Source of the DNA: Dromaius novaehollandiae
Lineage: Eukaryota; Chordata; Aves; Casuariiformes; Dromaiidae
Length of the DNA: 64,000 nt
NCBI RefSeq assembly: GCF_036370855.1
Contig: NC_088099.1
Coordinates: forward strand, 143,795,017-143,859,016
Reading direction: 5' to 3'
Each line of letters starts with the position of its first letter. The stretch's first letter is position 1. This document shows, one piece after another, positions 20,465 through 32,640 of this stretch. Made by a program: the position numbers and the translations under genes. Below the pieces are notes generated by a model, which saw only the letters and a list, made by a program, of their open reading frames with translations, did not search any database and had not been told where the DNA came from.

Positions 20465-23400
20465 TGTAGTTAAAAGCTAATGGAATATGCGGAATTCATG
20501 CTTTTCTGAAAATTGTTACTCAGTACCTTTATTAAAGAGGGGAAATTGCTGCTACTGAGGTGGTGTGAGGTTAACAAGTGTCTCAAAATTCTTGCAAGGA
20601 ACCTGTTGAAAGTGAGAGCTATTTTAAACAACAGAGCTGTAGCCTTTGAGGTGTATTAAAAGGCCTTGCACTAATCTTGTGGGTATAATTGAGAATAATT
20701 TTTCCCTACTCCACCCTTAGAAAAATTAATGTTACCTGTGGGCTGTAGTAGCAGGAGCTGCTAGGTTTGATGAGCAGGACTAAAGCACACTTTCTACTCT
20801 AGAGGCTATGAATTACGGGGTCAAGGTCATTTGGTTAGTTTATTCTATCTTAATGTAACAAAATTATTTGCCGTAAGGATTCGTTTCCTTTTCCTATCCT
20901 CTTGTAGCCTATCTGAAATAACAAAATCATTTTAAATCTGCCAAGTGCTAATTGCCATGACAACTATTGTTATGCTGCTATTTAAGAAATTTCAGAAATG
21001 TAACATGATATAAGCCAACTTCAATAGGAATCCAGAAAATGAAGTACATTCCTTGTTCTTTGCGTTGTGCCCTGATGTTCCCAAACTTTGCTTTTGACAG
21101 ATGAATGACAGGAAAGTGTTCCAAAGAGTTGCTATTCTGAATAATTCAGTCTTCAGCTAGAAGCAGAAAAGCAGAAACTGCTCTCTTAATAGGTTTGCAG
21201 TAATGTGGTCTCCGAGTGAGAGGTCTGTCTCAGGTTAGTGTGATTTTATTCAAGTCAGCATTTTGCGTTATCACTAGTTGTTTGACTTGTGGTTCGAATT
21301 ATATTCTAACTTCTCCTCAGCAAAGCTGACTTGGAGCTTCAGTAGATGCAAAACACAGCAGGCTTTTTTGTTGTTGTTTTTTCTAATGGGAGCTTTAAGC
21401 AGAGTGAATTATACAAGAGGTAACAACAGGAGGTATAGATTCCTTTTGTAGAAGAGGGGGGATATTGGGGTATATTAGTCATCCCATTAGCACTGGCTGG
21501 GTCAGGATGACTCTTAGATCATGGGGCGAGGCTGTAGCTATGCAGCCCTTATCCCCGCTGTTTAGATCAGGGACGCATCCACTCTTGAAGACTCGTTGCC
21601 TGGAGATGTTCACTGAGGGGAGTGGTTCTGGCACTGTCATGGGCTAACAGTTTGTCAGTGAAATTTTTACCGGATAGAGCCACGTCTATTGTGATAGGTA
21701 TCAAATTGCTTATTTAAAACTAGAGAGAAAATGGCCATTTCAGATTCAGTTTCTGAGCAAAATATAGCAACAGTTACAGCTTCGAAAAAGAAAGTTCTGA
21801 AGTGCTTCAGGGGTTCACTGTGCAAGCAGTACAGCACTATTTGTCCTCTCTGGAACCCGTGTTTTTGGAACATCTAAGGTTGCTGCTGTGTGTAGGATGG
21901 TTTTAGCCATGTTTTGGAGAGCTTTTTGGTAAAGCTATTCTGTAGAAAAAGAAATTTTAATGAAACTTTTTCTAATGCAGCTACTTAGATCAGTGGTTAA
22001 GTTCTACAGGCAAAACCTTCAGAAGTTTGAGCTTGTAGTGACTGAAAGTAGCCTTTCAAGGACGTTGAAATGCTGGGTCCCCCAACTGAACTACTAGATG
22101 TGGATCTGTAACACTGTAATTCATTACAGACCCATAACTTTGTGATTAACTTCAGAGAAAAGGACAAAATGAAAAGATTCCAAGGACAGTACTTCAAATA
22201 TGTCACATCCATTTCAAGAACAGGAAGAGACCTCTTAAAATCTAGATTTGATGTACTTGCACTCATCCCAGCAGAATTCAGAAAGACTGGCAAGCATAAA
22301 TGGGCCCCTAGTGACTGTAAGGCAGACATAGCAGTTGTCAATATGTAAAATTGCAAAGCCAAGTCCAAAGCTGCTGAGTGTTTTGGGATCCTTAAAGAGG
22401 AAAGAATCATTTAAATACAAATCGTTACCATAATAAAATGCCCTCATTCATAGATGAATGTCAAATATAATTTGTTTGGGTTGTTTCTTTACATCTCAAA
22501 AATAATATTTAGATATGTTTTGATCTAGCTTGACATTTTCTGCTGGCTGTACAGCCACACACAGCAGAGAAAAAGAAAAACGATCCCCAACTTTGTACCA
22601 CATAGTATGGTGCTTGTCCATTGCACTGAGCATTTTTAAGAGGCTCATTATAGTTTAACTTTCTGGGACAGGGTAGTTAAGCTGTTTGCTATTAATACTA
22701 AGCCATTTAGCATCAGCATGTTTAATTCCAACTCTTGTTGCCAGAGGGAACTGGAGAAACCTTCTAGGTCAGTAAGGTCACCTCTGGAATGCCAGCAAGT
22801 GGCATTTCATGAATGAGAATTGCTCTGGTAAAAAATACTGACGTACCATTGCCTCTGGCTGCTCAACAGGTCCTGGGACTAACAAAAGGTAACAGGTTGT
22901 ATGCTTCATAGAGAAAACACTAAACTTAAGCAAAACATCTGTATGCATACTTTGAAACCCAACAGTATTCCTGTACTCAGTTTCACAATTGGTAGGTGAT
23001 CTATTTCTGTTCAATGTAGAGAAAGCTTAACCCTTTAGTGCATAAAGATGAGATTACTCCTAAACTAGAAGACGTGAGGCATTTGAGCATTCACCTCCCA
23101 TGTTTTCATCCTCCAAAATGTGCTGAATTGTCCGTGGATGTGTGGAAAGAAGTACAACTGTAGAAAGATGACATTTCATATTTTAAAAAAGTTTCATGAA
23201 AAAGTACTACGGCTTTCCAGCTTCCCCAGTTTCAGCCATGAAGAGGTGACAGAATCTTACATGAGAGTGAAAAATTATTCAGTTCCTGAAACCGAGTGGT
23301 TACCTTTTGATTGTAGGAAAACAGTAACATAAGTCTTTTATCTAAAGCAGTGACCATTGGCAATAAATGGTTCCCTCAAAGATAAGGCAGGTTGATGATC

Positions 23401-26400
23401 AGTCTACAGTTCCAGCATAGCTTGAACTTTAGTCCTGATCTGCCAAGGCTGCCCATCAGTAGCATTACAGAAAACTAACTTTTGCGTAAAGAATTTTGCG
23501 TACTATCCTTTTCTTACCAAGCTATTTTGTTAGGCTTGAAATTAAATGCTGAATCGCAGGCAAAATGAAAGGTTGAATCACTGAGGCTATAAAAACAGCT
23601 TATATTTAAAAGTTAGAGAAGGTAAGACATAGCATTATGTATTCTAGAAGATAGTTATTTTATAGAGAATGCAAACATATACTTTGAGGTGAGCAAAGAA
23701 CGGTCTAATAACAAGACTACAACGAAAGCTGGGAACTAAGGAACTAAGCAGACATGCTAAGAGAGATAGGGAAGTGAGGCAGCAAGAATCAGACCTCAAA
23801 GCACATGGTAGATTACACCACCCAACTTCCGAGCCAGACATTCTAGCATTTCAGTAAGGACAATTACAATAGTGCATTCAATGAGACCTTTCCATTTTGT
23901 AGGACTGAGAAGTATTTCACAAAATACTCACATATGGACTTGTTAAATGAGAATTTTTATATAGAACGTGACCTACAAATGGTCTGGGCTTCTGCAAAAT
24001 GGGATTGTATTCATTAAATATGACCTTCAGAGATAAGCAGAGTTAGACTTGTATCTTTTTTTGCCTTTTTCTATCTTAAGAAACATTATGTTAAGCATAT
24101 GTCAGGCCTGTGTCACCTACAAAACTGATGAGATTTTGATTAAAATTTGGTTTTGGTTTTACTGCTTTCCTTCTTAGAAATTCAGGTCCTAATTATAGTC
24201 ATAGGGGAACTTGTGAAATGACAGCATCACCAGAGTGAAGACACTGAATGCTGCACAGATAAAGGTTTTAAAGGGACTGCTTAATTGGTTTTGATTTTTC
24301 TTAACAAAAAACCCTGCCTATGCCTTATGAGCACTGGGGCATATCTTTAAAAGCTCAACAATCTTTCCTTTTCCATTATTGCAGCAGCTTAAAATTACTA
24401 TCCTGAGGGGTTGGTCAGTAAAGGGAATTTTTGCTTCAGGAATTATTATGGTGGTGTAATATGCACAGTTTTTTCCTGCCATTGAATCTGTAATATAAAC
24501 AAGGCCCAAAAGATTTTGAATACACTTGGAAAGTAAAATCAAAATCAGCTAGGTTTGACATCCCGAACTGCAGTCTTTACCTGCCAAGGACAATCTCCGG
24601 CCATCGTGACAAAGCTACTGGTGTGCCACCTTCCCAGCTGCAGCCTGGCTGCAGACCAGAGGCAACTCGTTGCCTTCCTAAAATCCTACTATTGGCAGGA
24701 ATAACCGTCAGATAGACAAATTGCCTGAAGAAGCCCTTGGAGTTCCCAGATAGCTTAAGCAGTTTGGTAGAGGTGTGTGGAATTGGCAAGTAAAAAGTGG
24801 AAGGATTGATGAACTTTCAAGGAGGGAAAAGAGTGTAGCTCTGATAGGTGGGATGCAATGGGAAGTCACTTTATGATGGGATAAACATATTGGTAATAAT
24901 GGAAAAATTCTCTGAGGAAGTCCTTTGTTAATATTTTGGTAGTGCATCATTTCCCAAACTCAAGGCAATGCAAAGGATGGATCCAGGATGCTTTCCCCAG
25001 TCAAAATGGGCTTAATTAGGAATACTGACTGAAAGTAAAATAAAAGGCTAAAATGTATGGCTTCAGAAACATTTTGTGGTGGCAGAACATGTACGTGTGG
25101 AGGAGAAGGGTGATTTTAATGGCCACAGTCATGAAGTTCATAATGAGCTTGCAGCCTCACCAGATTGTGCCTTATACTTCAAAGATCCAGTGATTCATGA
25201 GCCAGCTTCTCCTTTATCCCAATAATACCTGGCTATCAATAACAAAGGGAAGTGGAACAAAAAAGTTGCTGTGCTGGTTTCAGCCAAGAAACTTTCTTAA
25301 GAAGAACCTTTACTCTGACTTAAAGAAAAAAGAAAAGAAAGAAAATCTAGATTTCAAGATTTTTCTTTTTTTTTTTTTTTCCCTATCAGATGGATGAAAC
25401 AAGATAACCAAATACCAAATGGTTTGTTCATTTTCTTCTGGTAATAGTGTATGTGTGATATCTTGTTGCAAAATAAAGAGGAATCCTTTTCTTCCCAAAA
25501 GAAATTCAAGAGTTCAGTGTCTCTGTTCTGTGCTGCACCTGATTTTCAAGCTGTGCTGGTTTCCTCACTCTGTAATCATGTTGACTGGGTAATATACATG
25601 TTTAGAGACTGTTCAGCAACTGCTGAACATAGCAGTGCTCAAAGGGATGCATCCCTATCTGTGATTAGCTTCTCTGAAACACTGAACAAACTGATTTCCA
25701 GGGACAAATCATGGTGATCTCTTCTCTGCGACCTGATACGATGGAAGTCAGAGTCACTTTTGCCAGCTAGTCAATTAATGCATTATGGTCATTAAGACTT
25801 CGTAACATGAAAATCCTGTCAGAGGCTGCAGATATGGATGACAAATGAACCAGTGAAATGAAAGCCACTTTTGAGCCTTCGGGAGCTCTTGTCTTCATTG
25901 CTATTATCACTGCTGCAATATTCCAAAATTATTCCCAGGAAATTCAATTCGTTTGAACTTAGGAAGATGATGTGACCAACATCCTTATCTCCCTGTCACC
26001 TCCTTCATTTGAAAATGCAGTGTGACCGATAAGCCTCCAAGGAACCGGATGGATTCGTTGCAGATGTCCAGTGCAGGCTGGTGATGACAAAGTGCATCCA
26101 TCAAAAGCTGAAGGAACAGTCTGGCTTTTTCCCTGCAGCAATCACACTGTTTATCATAGGTGGTTTCTAGGTTTTATGGTGTGGAAATGGAAATTCCATT
26201 TTCTTGGAATGATAAAGATGAAGCCTAAACTCTTCTCTCCCTAAAAGCTGTCCCTAAAGATCAAGGCTGAAACAGATGAGTGGAGGAATTCAAGATAGCT
26301 GCCTACCTTTTTCCTGTTCCTATTTACTGGCTAAAGGATGGACTTCAGACTTCAGGGCTGCCAGGTTGGACTTAAATTCATAAAAGGTATGTTTTAATTG

Positions 26401-29400
26401 AACTGTTTGATTGAAATATTTATTCTTCAAACAAGAAACTTCAAGATGAAATTTAAACCTTATGAAAATCACTAATATTTCTGAGGAAATGAGAGCTGAA
26501 TTTGGAGCAGACTTCATATCACATGCAATATATAAAACCTCCATCTCACTTTGCTAGCAACGTTCTTGAGACAAATTAAAGAATCAATTAGATGCCTTTC
26601 AAAAGGAAATAAGATTTCCAAGAGGAATGAGCCAGATGACCTTTTCTTAATTTTAGAAATGTCTGTTACTCTCTGATGCCTTTTTCTTTTAGCTGTTAAC
26701 CCTACAGAATGAACTGCAATATTATTTTTGTGATATTATATTTTCTTTAATTATGTCTTTTCTTTCATGAGACATGTAGTAAGATTTCCCATTGTGTCAC
26801 TCCTTATGCTAAAACCACATAGAGCTGAAGGTAAAACTCACAATTAGAAAAATCAGATTGAAAAATTGTGAGATACTATAAGGCAATTTCAGTGGCACAT
26901 TACAGCAAGAAGAAAAATCTATCTTTGAAAAAATGAAAATTTTGTTTATTCTGCTGATGGGAAAACAGAAATATTTTTGTAATTACTTAAGAGTTGGCTG
27001 CTGAAAGTATCTGACATCCATCTCTATCTAGCTGCATCCCTGATGGAGAGCCTGAGAAGGCAGCATAGAAGTCTGGCTCTTCTGTAGCTGAGGAAGAAGC
27101 CCTGAGTGAAGGGTTTTTTGCTTTGCAGAACTGCCAGAAGATGCAGAATTATCTGAGAAAAGAGAGATCTCTTAGGAGATGTTTATGCTGTTAATAATGG
27201 AAGTGAGTGGGCCTTGTAAATGGGCATATAAAACACATGCCCTGGAGGGGTCTGTATTCTCAGTGAATCTGTAGAATTCCCCCACAGACTGGATTTGGTT
27301 CTGGAGTTCCTATCTCTGGTCCTAACTGCCTGGTACCTCCATCTGGCAAAGACAGCCTCAGTGGACAACTGGCCAGTTGTCCACTGTACTAAAACCTTGG
27401 CACCTGCAACTAAGTACTGTTGGCAGTTCACACTGAAACTCCATTTTCCTTAGTAAATAATGAACTCAACATCTCTTAGCAGAGAGAGGCAATGTGTTTT
27501 CTCCATCCAGACATCTCTGTACACTTGACTTTCGCTGAACTCATAAGGCAGCATCAATATCTGTCTCATGATGGCAAACATCTGGTGCCTTGGGCCACAC
27601 AGGGGAGAAAGATGCCAGACTCCCTCAATTCAAACACCGCATTCAGCCCAAAGGTGTGTTTTTAAGCATGAAGCCCACAGAGGATATTCTTCAGCATCAA
27701 GCCACAGCATAGAAGAGGCCAAAATGTACAATGTCTTGAACTTGATAGTGTAGAGGAAGACTGCGAAGAGCAAGCAGTGCTCCGTCAGCCATCCGTCTAC
27801 CACCAGGAACAGGCCTCCCAGTAGCTAACACTGGCCATCCGAAAGTCCAGTGCCTAGTGCAGGGTCCTAATCCCCTAAAATCAACAGAAAAGAAAGGGGC
27901 CCCTCTACAAGGTGATTAATACTCTGAGATGGATACAGGATGGTCTGGACCTCCTGGAGATGCTGCTCTCTCTCTGTTGAAGGGACAGCAAGCCCCCGTT
28001 TGTGCTGTCTGAAGTTGGAGTAGCTGCCCCTCTGCACTCTGACTCGGGCCTACGTTTCGGCCCTGTCCTTTCCCCCCCATGTAAGAGCACAGCTGGGTAT
28101 GTTTGAAGGTTGAGGCCCTGGAGGAAAGCCAGCTCTGGCAGCACCAGCAAACCACCAGAAAGGACTTCCTTTGTGTGGCTGGGGGAGCCTGAGCAAGCAG
28201 GGAGACTCCTAACCCTGACGTTTCTGTAACTGGTTCCCTTGCTGCCACACAGCCAGGGAAGCAGTTCGTGTCAAAGCCATCCTCTAAGTTACTCTTGTTT
28301 CTGTGCTTTGTGGTCAGCGTCAGGACCTGTTTCTAGATAAAGAGTCCTGCCATGGGAAGAGATGGGCATTGTTTTTCTGGTATAATCCAAGTGAGGGACT
28401 CGTATGTCTTCTGTTGCCCTGCATTGCTCTCTCCTCTGGCTCACACACACGCTTCCCCACCCTTCACTACTGAGAAAGAGGCAGAAAGCACAGCTGGGGA
28501 TGAGGGGACTTCTCAGACATAAACACCTCCCTCAGCCCTTGGCACAGGTGTGGTTGTATCCTTCTTTTTACAAGCCCTCCTTGTAAAGAACCAGCAAAAG
28601 CTATTTCTTGGCAAAATGATGATCTCTGAATAAACACGGGAGCTGCACAGATAATAAAGCCTTGATGCTGCAACCTGTCACACACACGAAGCAGAGCACT
28701 GAAGTGAAATGGCAGGTGGAATGAGTATTCGAGCAGAATAAGTATTGAAGAACACCACAAATGGGAACTGGGCATGTTTTTTTATCATCAATTCAGAGCT
28801 GTCTGTAGCACAGCGATCCTCTCTGCATGCAGTGGGGCACACCACGACATGGGCCTCGTCTTCACTGTGAAGGAAAAGAGCCATATGCCCCCAAATGCAC
28901 CCACCCATCAGATCAGGTCCCTCTATTTTTGGAAAGCTCATCCTTTCTTGCTGCTCCAAGGCATCATGATCCAGACCCAGCAAAGAGCTTGCTGTTTGCA
29001 GTCAGCAGGGCGCTTTCTGTTGCCTTTCAGAGAAAATGGATCAGAGGCTCAACAAGGCAGAAAGCATGTTGCAATTAAAAAGCAAAAGCTCATACATTAT
29101 GATAAAATTTGTGGCTTACACTGGAAGGAAAGATTTATAGTTCCACTGCATTTCTTTCCAGAGAGTACTGGGCCATCCTAAGAGCCTCTTCATGTGGTTT
29201 CACAATTAAAAAATTGATGCAGCTGAAGACTAATCTTTATTTTCAGCTAGATCAAGTCCCTGATCACAAGGCCACAGCAACACCAGTGTCAATACTGGGG
29301 AGGTGCTGGTAAAGAGCAAGGCTGCCCTTTGCGATGGCAGCTTGTTGTGAAACCACAGCATTTGCTAGAGCTCGAGCCTGCAAACTTGCAACAGCCACTG

Positions 29401-31600
29401 CAGTACTTGGCTTCTCCATCCTGTGGAGCAAAGGTGTGCTGGTTGTGGCTTTTCTGACCTAAACCGGGATGGTTCACCACTGAGCCACTCCTGCATAAAA
29501 CTGGAGTAATGCAGCGTCAAATCCCACCCTGCATGTCCTCTATTTCTGTGTAAGGTATAAATAGTTGTAGAGCCTAAAAATGTTTATAATTTTTATGTGC
29601 CTAAAAAGAAACTAGGTTAGACAGTAAAAAGTACATTGCTCAGACTTTTTTCTCTAAGGAAATGGGGAGGGTGAACTTTCTGCTTATAGACAATACGTGA
29701 AAAGTGATTTCATCTGAGAATTTATCTCGTACTCATGCCACATTGTTATTCGACACTAAACAACATCTTATGCCACAAGATTATGGTTTCAGTAGCATGC
29801 TGCTGCAACCATCATGTGCTAAAGATACAAGCCAAGAAAGGTTTGTAGGGAGTTACCGATACATTTTATCAGACCAAGTTTAGACCATAAATGTTAGGCA
29901 CAGTGTTTCTCTATGTATTTTCACTTGAGACTCTTTCCATCTACTGTGGTCAATAAGCAGAGTGAATACAGCAGTTTCTAGCAGTTACTGACTCCTGCCA
30001 ACTCACTTAGAGGAGTAGCAGGGTGGGGAAAGGACGAGACTGGAGTTAATTTGGTTTTCATTGCTCTGCATGAATTCTTGTTGTTTTTTCTTAAAACACT
30101 CACCCACCACTCGCCCAGCATGGAGCTGCACCCAGTGATTCTTCCAGAAATGGCACAGGATCAGTCCTACTTGATCTAATTTCTCCTTAAAGCTCATGGT
30201 GTTGTCAGCGGCTGCCTGCAAATGAAGGTATCACCTGCTTGTTAAGATTAACCATGGCAACAAGATGGAAGAAAGTAGTCTCTTGGGGTTCTTCATGTTT
30301 CAGAATTTCTGGAGTACATGTACAGTAAGATAAAAAAAGCCTGGTTCATTATGCATTTGAGTAACTCCTTCGGCGAAGAACTTTGATTTCCCTAATCAGG
30401 AAGACTGGCAACAACTGCCGAACCAGTGTAAAGCAGCAAGGTTGTGCCAGCTGTGCGGGTCTGCGTTAGGCACGCAGTCTAGTTCCTATGCAGGCTTGAG
30501 CTGGAGACCCAGATCCTCTGCCTCTGCTTGCCACCTGCTTATACCTGACATTGGCCAAATGATTCCTCTGTTTGAGCACAATCGTGTAAAATTACAGCTA
30601 TGGCTTGAGAGTGCATTTCCCCCACAAGAGATGTGTTCTAGACATGGTAGGCGTTATTTAGCAACGTGGAAAATTTAGCAGTCCTTCTCACCTGCGATCC
30701 AAAGTCAGTGTGAGAAATTGCCTTCAAAAAATACAGTTCTAGAGGGAAAGGGACAATATAGATAGCTTTTTCACTTAAACATGATCATACAGCATCTTCA
30801 GAAGTTGATGTCCTCATTGCAGCTGCTTGGAAGACTAATATTGGAAAACAAATCAAGACCACAAAATAACAAGTCCTCTGACACAAAAGAAGTGGCTGTT
30901 CCACAAAAGTAAAATAAACCCCGTCACCCAGTTGTTTACAAATATCAAGCGCAGCAAGCACGGACAGTAAACGTGGGTAGCCCAGCCAGCACCCAGGGTG
31001 CAGGTGATGACCACAGCCACCGTTAGCAGCACAGGAACAAGAAGAGCTGCTCAGCATCTCTCACCCGGCCTCAGAGAGCGACAGACGCCCCATCATCCGC
31101 ACGTGGTGACCTGTCCCTAGAGAAAGGGTCTTTCTGAACAGAGGCCATTAGGGGCTGGTTTGTGAGCTCTGGTTAGGTTTATAATTCACTGTTGTTACTC
31201 TGAGCACTGCTGTTAGCCGTACAGCTATGGCCTTTGACCAGTCCTCCCTCTGAGTTTTTCTGAGGGCCAGGCCTGAGTTTTTCAAAACGCAGCTTCATTC
31301 CCACTTCCCCAAGAAGGGCCTGTGAGGTCGTTGCTGCTGCCTTCGATGGGCTCTGGAGCAGCCCTTGAAATATGAGGCTGGCAGACAGTGCGTTTCTTTG
31401 AAGCCTTCAGCCTCTCTTGGTTTTATGTAGCCTTACAATGTTTTGCCGAATGCCAAACAAATGAGATAGACAAAGATCTGAATAAATCTCAGTATTTCAA
31501 AAAAGCTCATTAGAAAGTTTGCAATCCATATATCAAATAATTATCAAATAAAAACCAGTCAATTCAAGTGCCTGCAATGCTAAAATGCTATAACTTTCAG
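20460..31600. other. Intergenic, no confident gene
   Basis: About 11 kb of mixed AT-rich sequence rising in GC after 27 kb. Open frames are short and occur on both strands. The longest in the first part (minus strand near 22.0-22.4 kb) overlaps a plus-strand frame and matches nothing I know. One splice-flanked minus-strand segment (30104-30215) is listed separately. I recognise no repeat family here. Confidence 0.55.
30104..30215 (-). other. Candidate minus-strand internal exon
   Basis: On the minus strand, accttcatttgcag is followed by a 112-base open segment and then GG|gtgagtg, so both splice sites are near consensus. One frame reads through it with MSFKEKLDQVGLILCHF. No partner exon was identified, and splice-like pairs occur by chance in 40 kb of intergenic DNA. 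It could be an exon of a non-coding RNA. Confidence 0.2.
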
Positions 31601-31659
31601 CAAGAACTGCTTTAAATAGCCCTTTCATGGCATGCACTTCCAAGGCACCATGAGGAGAG

Positions 31660-32640
31660 AACCATGCATTTTCTGGTCTCCACCGTTTGCTCTGGTAAAG
31701 GCACAGGCCCACAGAGGTGGGTGGGACAGCCGTGTCCCATGGTGGCCATGCCCCACAGCACCCGTGCCAAGGGGCTGCGCAGGGAGGCACTTGGGGCTGG
31801 CAGCCCCTGGGTGGGGATGCCCAGGCCAGCCGGCTGCAGACCCAGGCAGGCTGCCCACGCAGGAAACAGCGACCCACATCTGATCCACAGTCGTACAGTG
31901 ATGGGGGCTGCGAGGGCCCCCGGGTCGCCTCATCCTGCCCATGCAGAGCCAGGCCAGTCGGGCAGGTGGATCCAGCTCTGGCATTGGAGCGGGTCGCTCA
32001 GGACATCGTGCAGCTGCATGATGAGTGTACCCAAGGTTGCCAGCCCCCTTGGCGAGGGGAGATGTCTCCCAGCTGGGATTTCTGCCATGCTGCCTCGCAC
32101 CTGGGGCTCTTGGCCTTTGGCTGTGCCCCAGAGAAGGGCCTGCTCCATCACCCCCACAGCTGCTGATGAGGCAACTGCAGACAGCAGCAAGATCTCCCCA
32201 GCCCAGTCCTTGTGGGGCCGGCCAGCCCCGGCGCTGCTGTAGAGGTTGCTGCGGCTCTGGCTCTCTGCAGCTGCTTTTGCCAACATGAGCTTTGAACAGC
32301 AGAGCAGCACCTCCATCAGCCCCCGGACAAGTCACCCAGCCCACAACACCAATGGGCAGCTGCTCCCGCATGCAGGCAGCAAGCCATGCCCTGAAACACC
32401 AGCGTGGAAGAAGCTTGTGCTGCCTGGAGCTGAGCTGACAGGTCTCGGTGGCTCTGGGTCAGGGGATGTGGCCTGTTGCAGCGTCAAGTGCAAAAGCCCC
32501 TCTCTCTCCCACTGCCAAAGCCCGACCTCTGCTCTCTGGGGCCTGGGGAGACCCCCGGGAAGCAGCAGACGGGGTGTCATGGGGCTGACAGGGCCAGGGG
32601 GCGTCTGCATGGGGCTGCGGGGCACGCAGAGCCAAGAGCA
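31660..32640. other. GC-rich island, non-coding as far as can be seen
   Basis: GC content rises abruptly here from AT-rich flanks, with scattered CpGs (for example cccgggtcgcc near 31920, ccggcgctg near 32228). Long open frames exist in several frames on both strands at once, the longest 248 codons on the minus strand. This is the pattern expected when stop codons are depleted by GC content, not of coding. No known protein motif is visible. Confidence 0.5.

Noticed and set aside
21288-21300. GGTTCGAAT string resembling a tRNA B box
   Set aside because: No A box at the right distance upstream and no cloverleaf-compatible flanks.
22000-22447. Overlapping frames on both strands (137 codons minus, 68 codons plus), each preceded by an AG acceptor-like site
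   Set aside because: The plus-strand segment lacks a donor, the minus-strand segment has no clear partner exon, and neither resembles a known protein. At most a weak lead.
31625-32371. 248-codon minus-strand open frame
   Set aside because: At least five other long frames overlap it on both strands, no motif or splice structure is visible, and the GC-rich block explains the openness.
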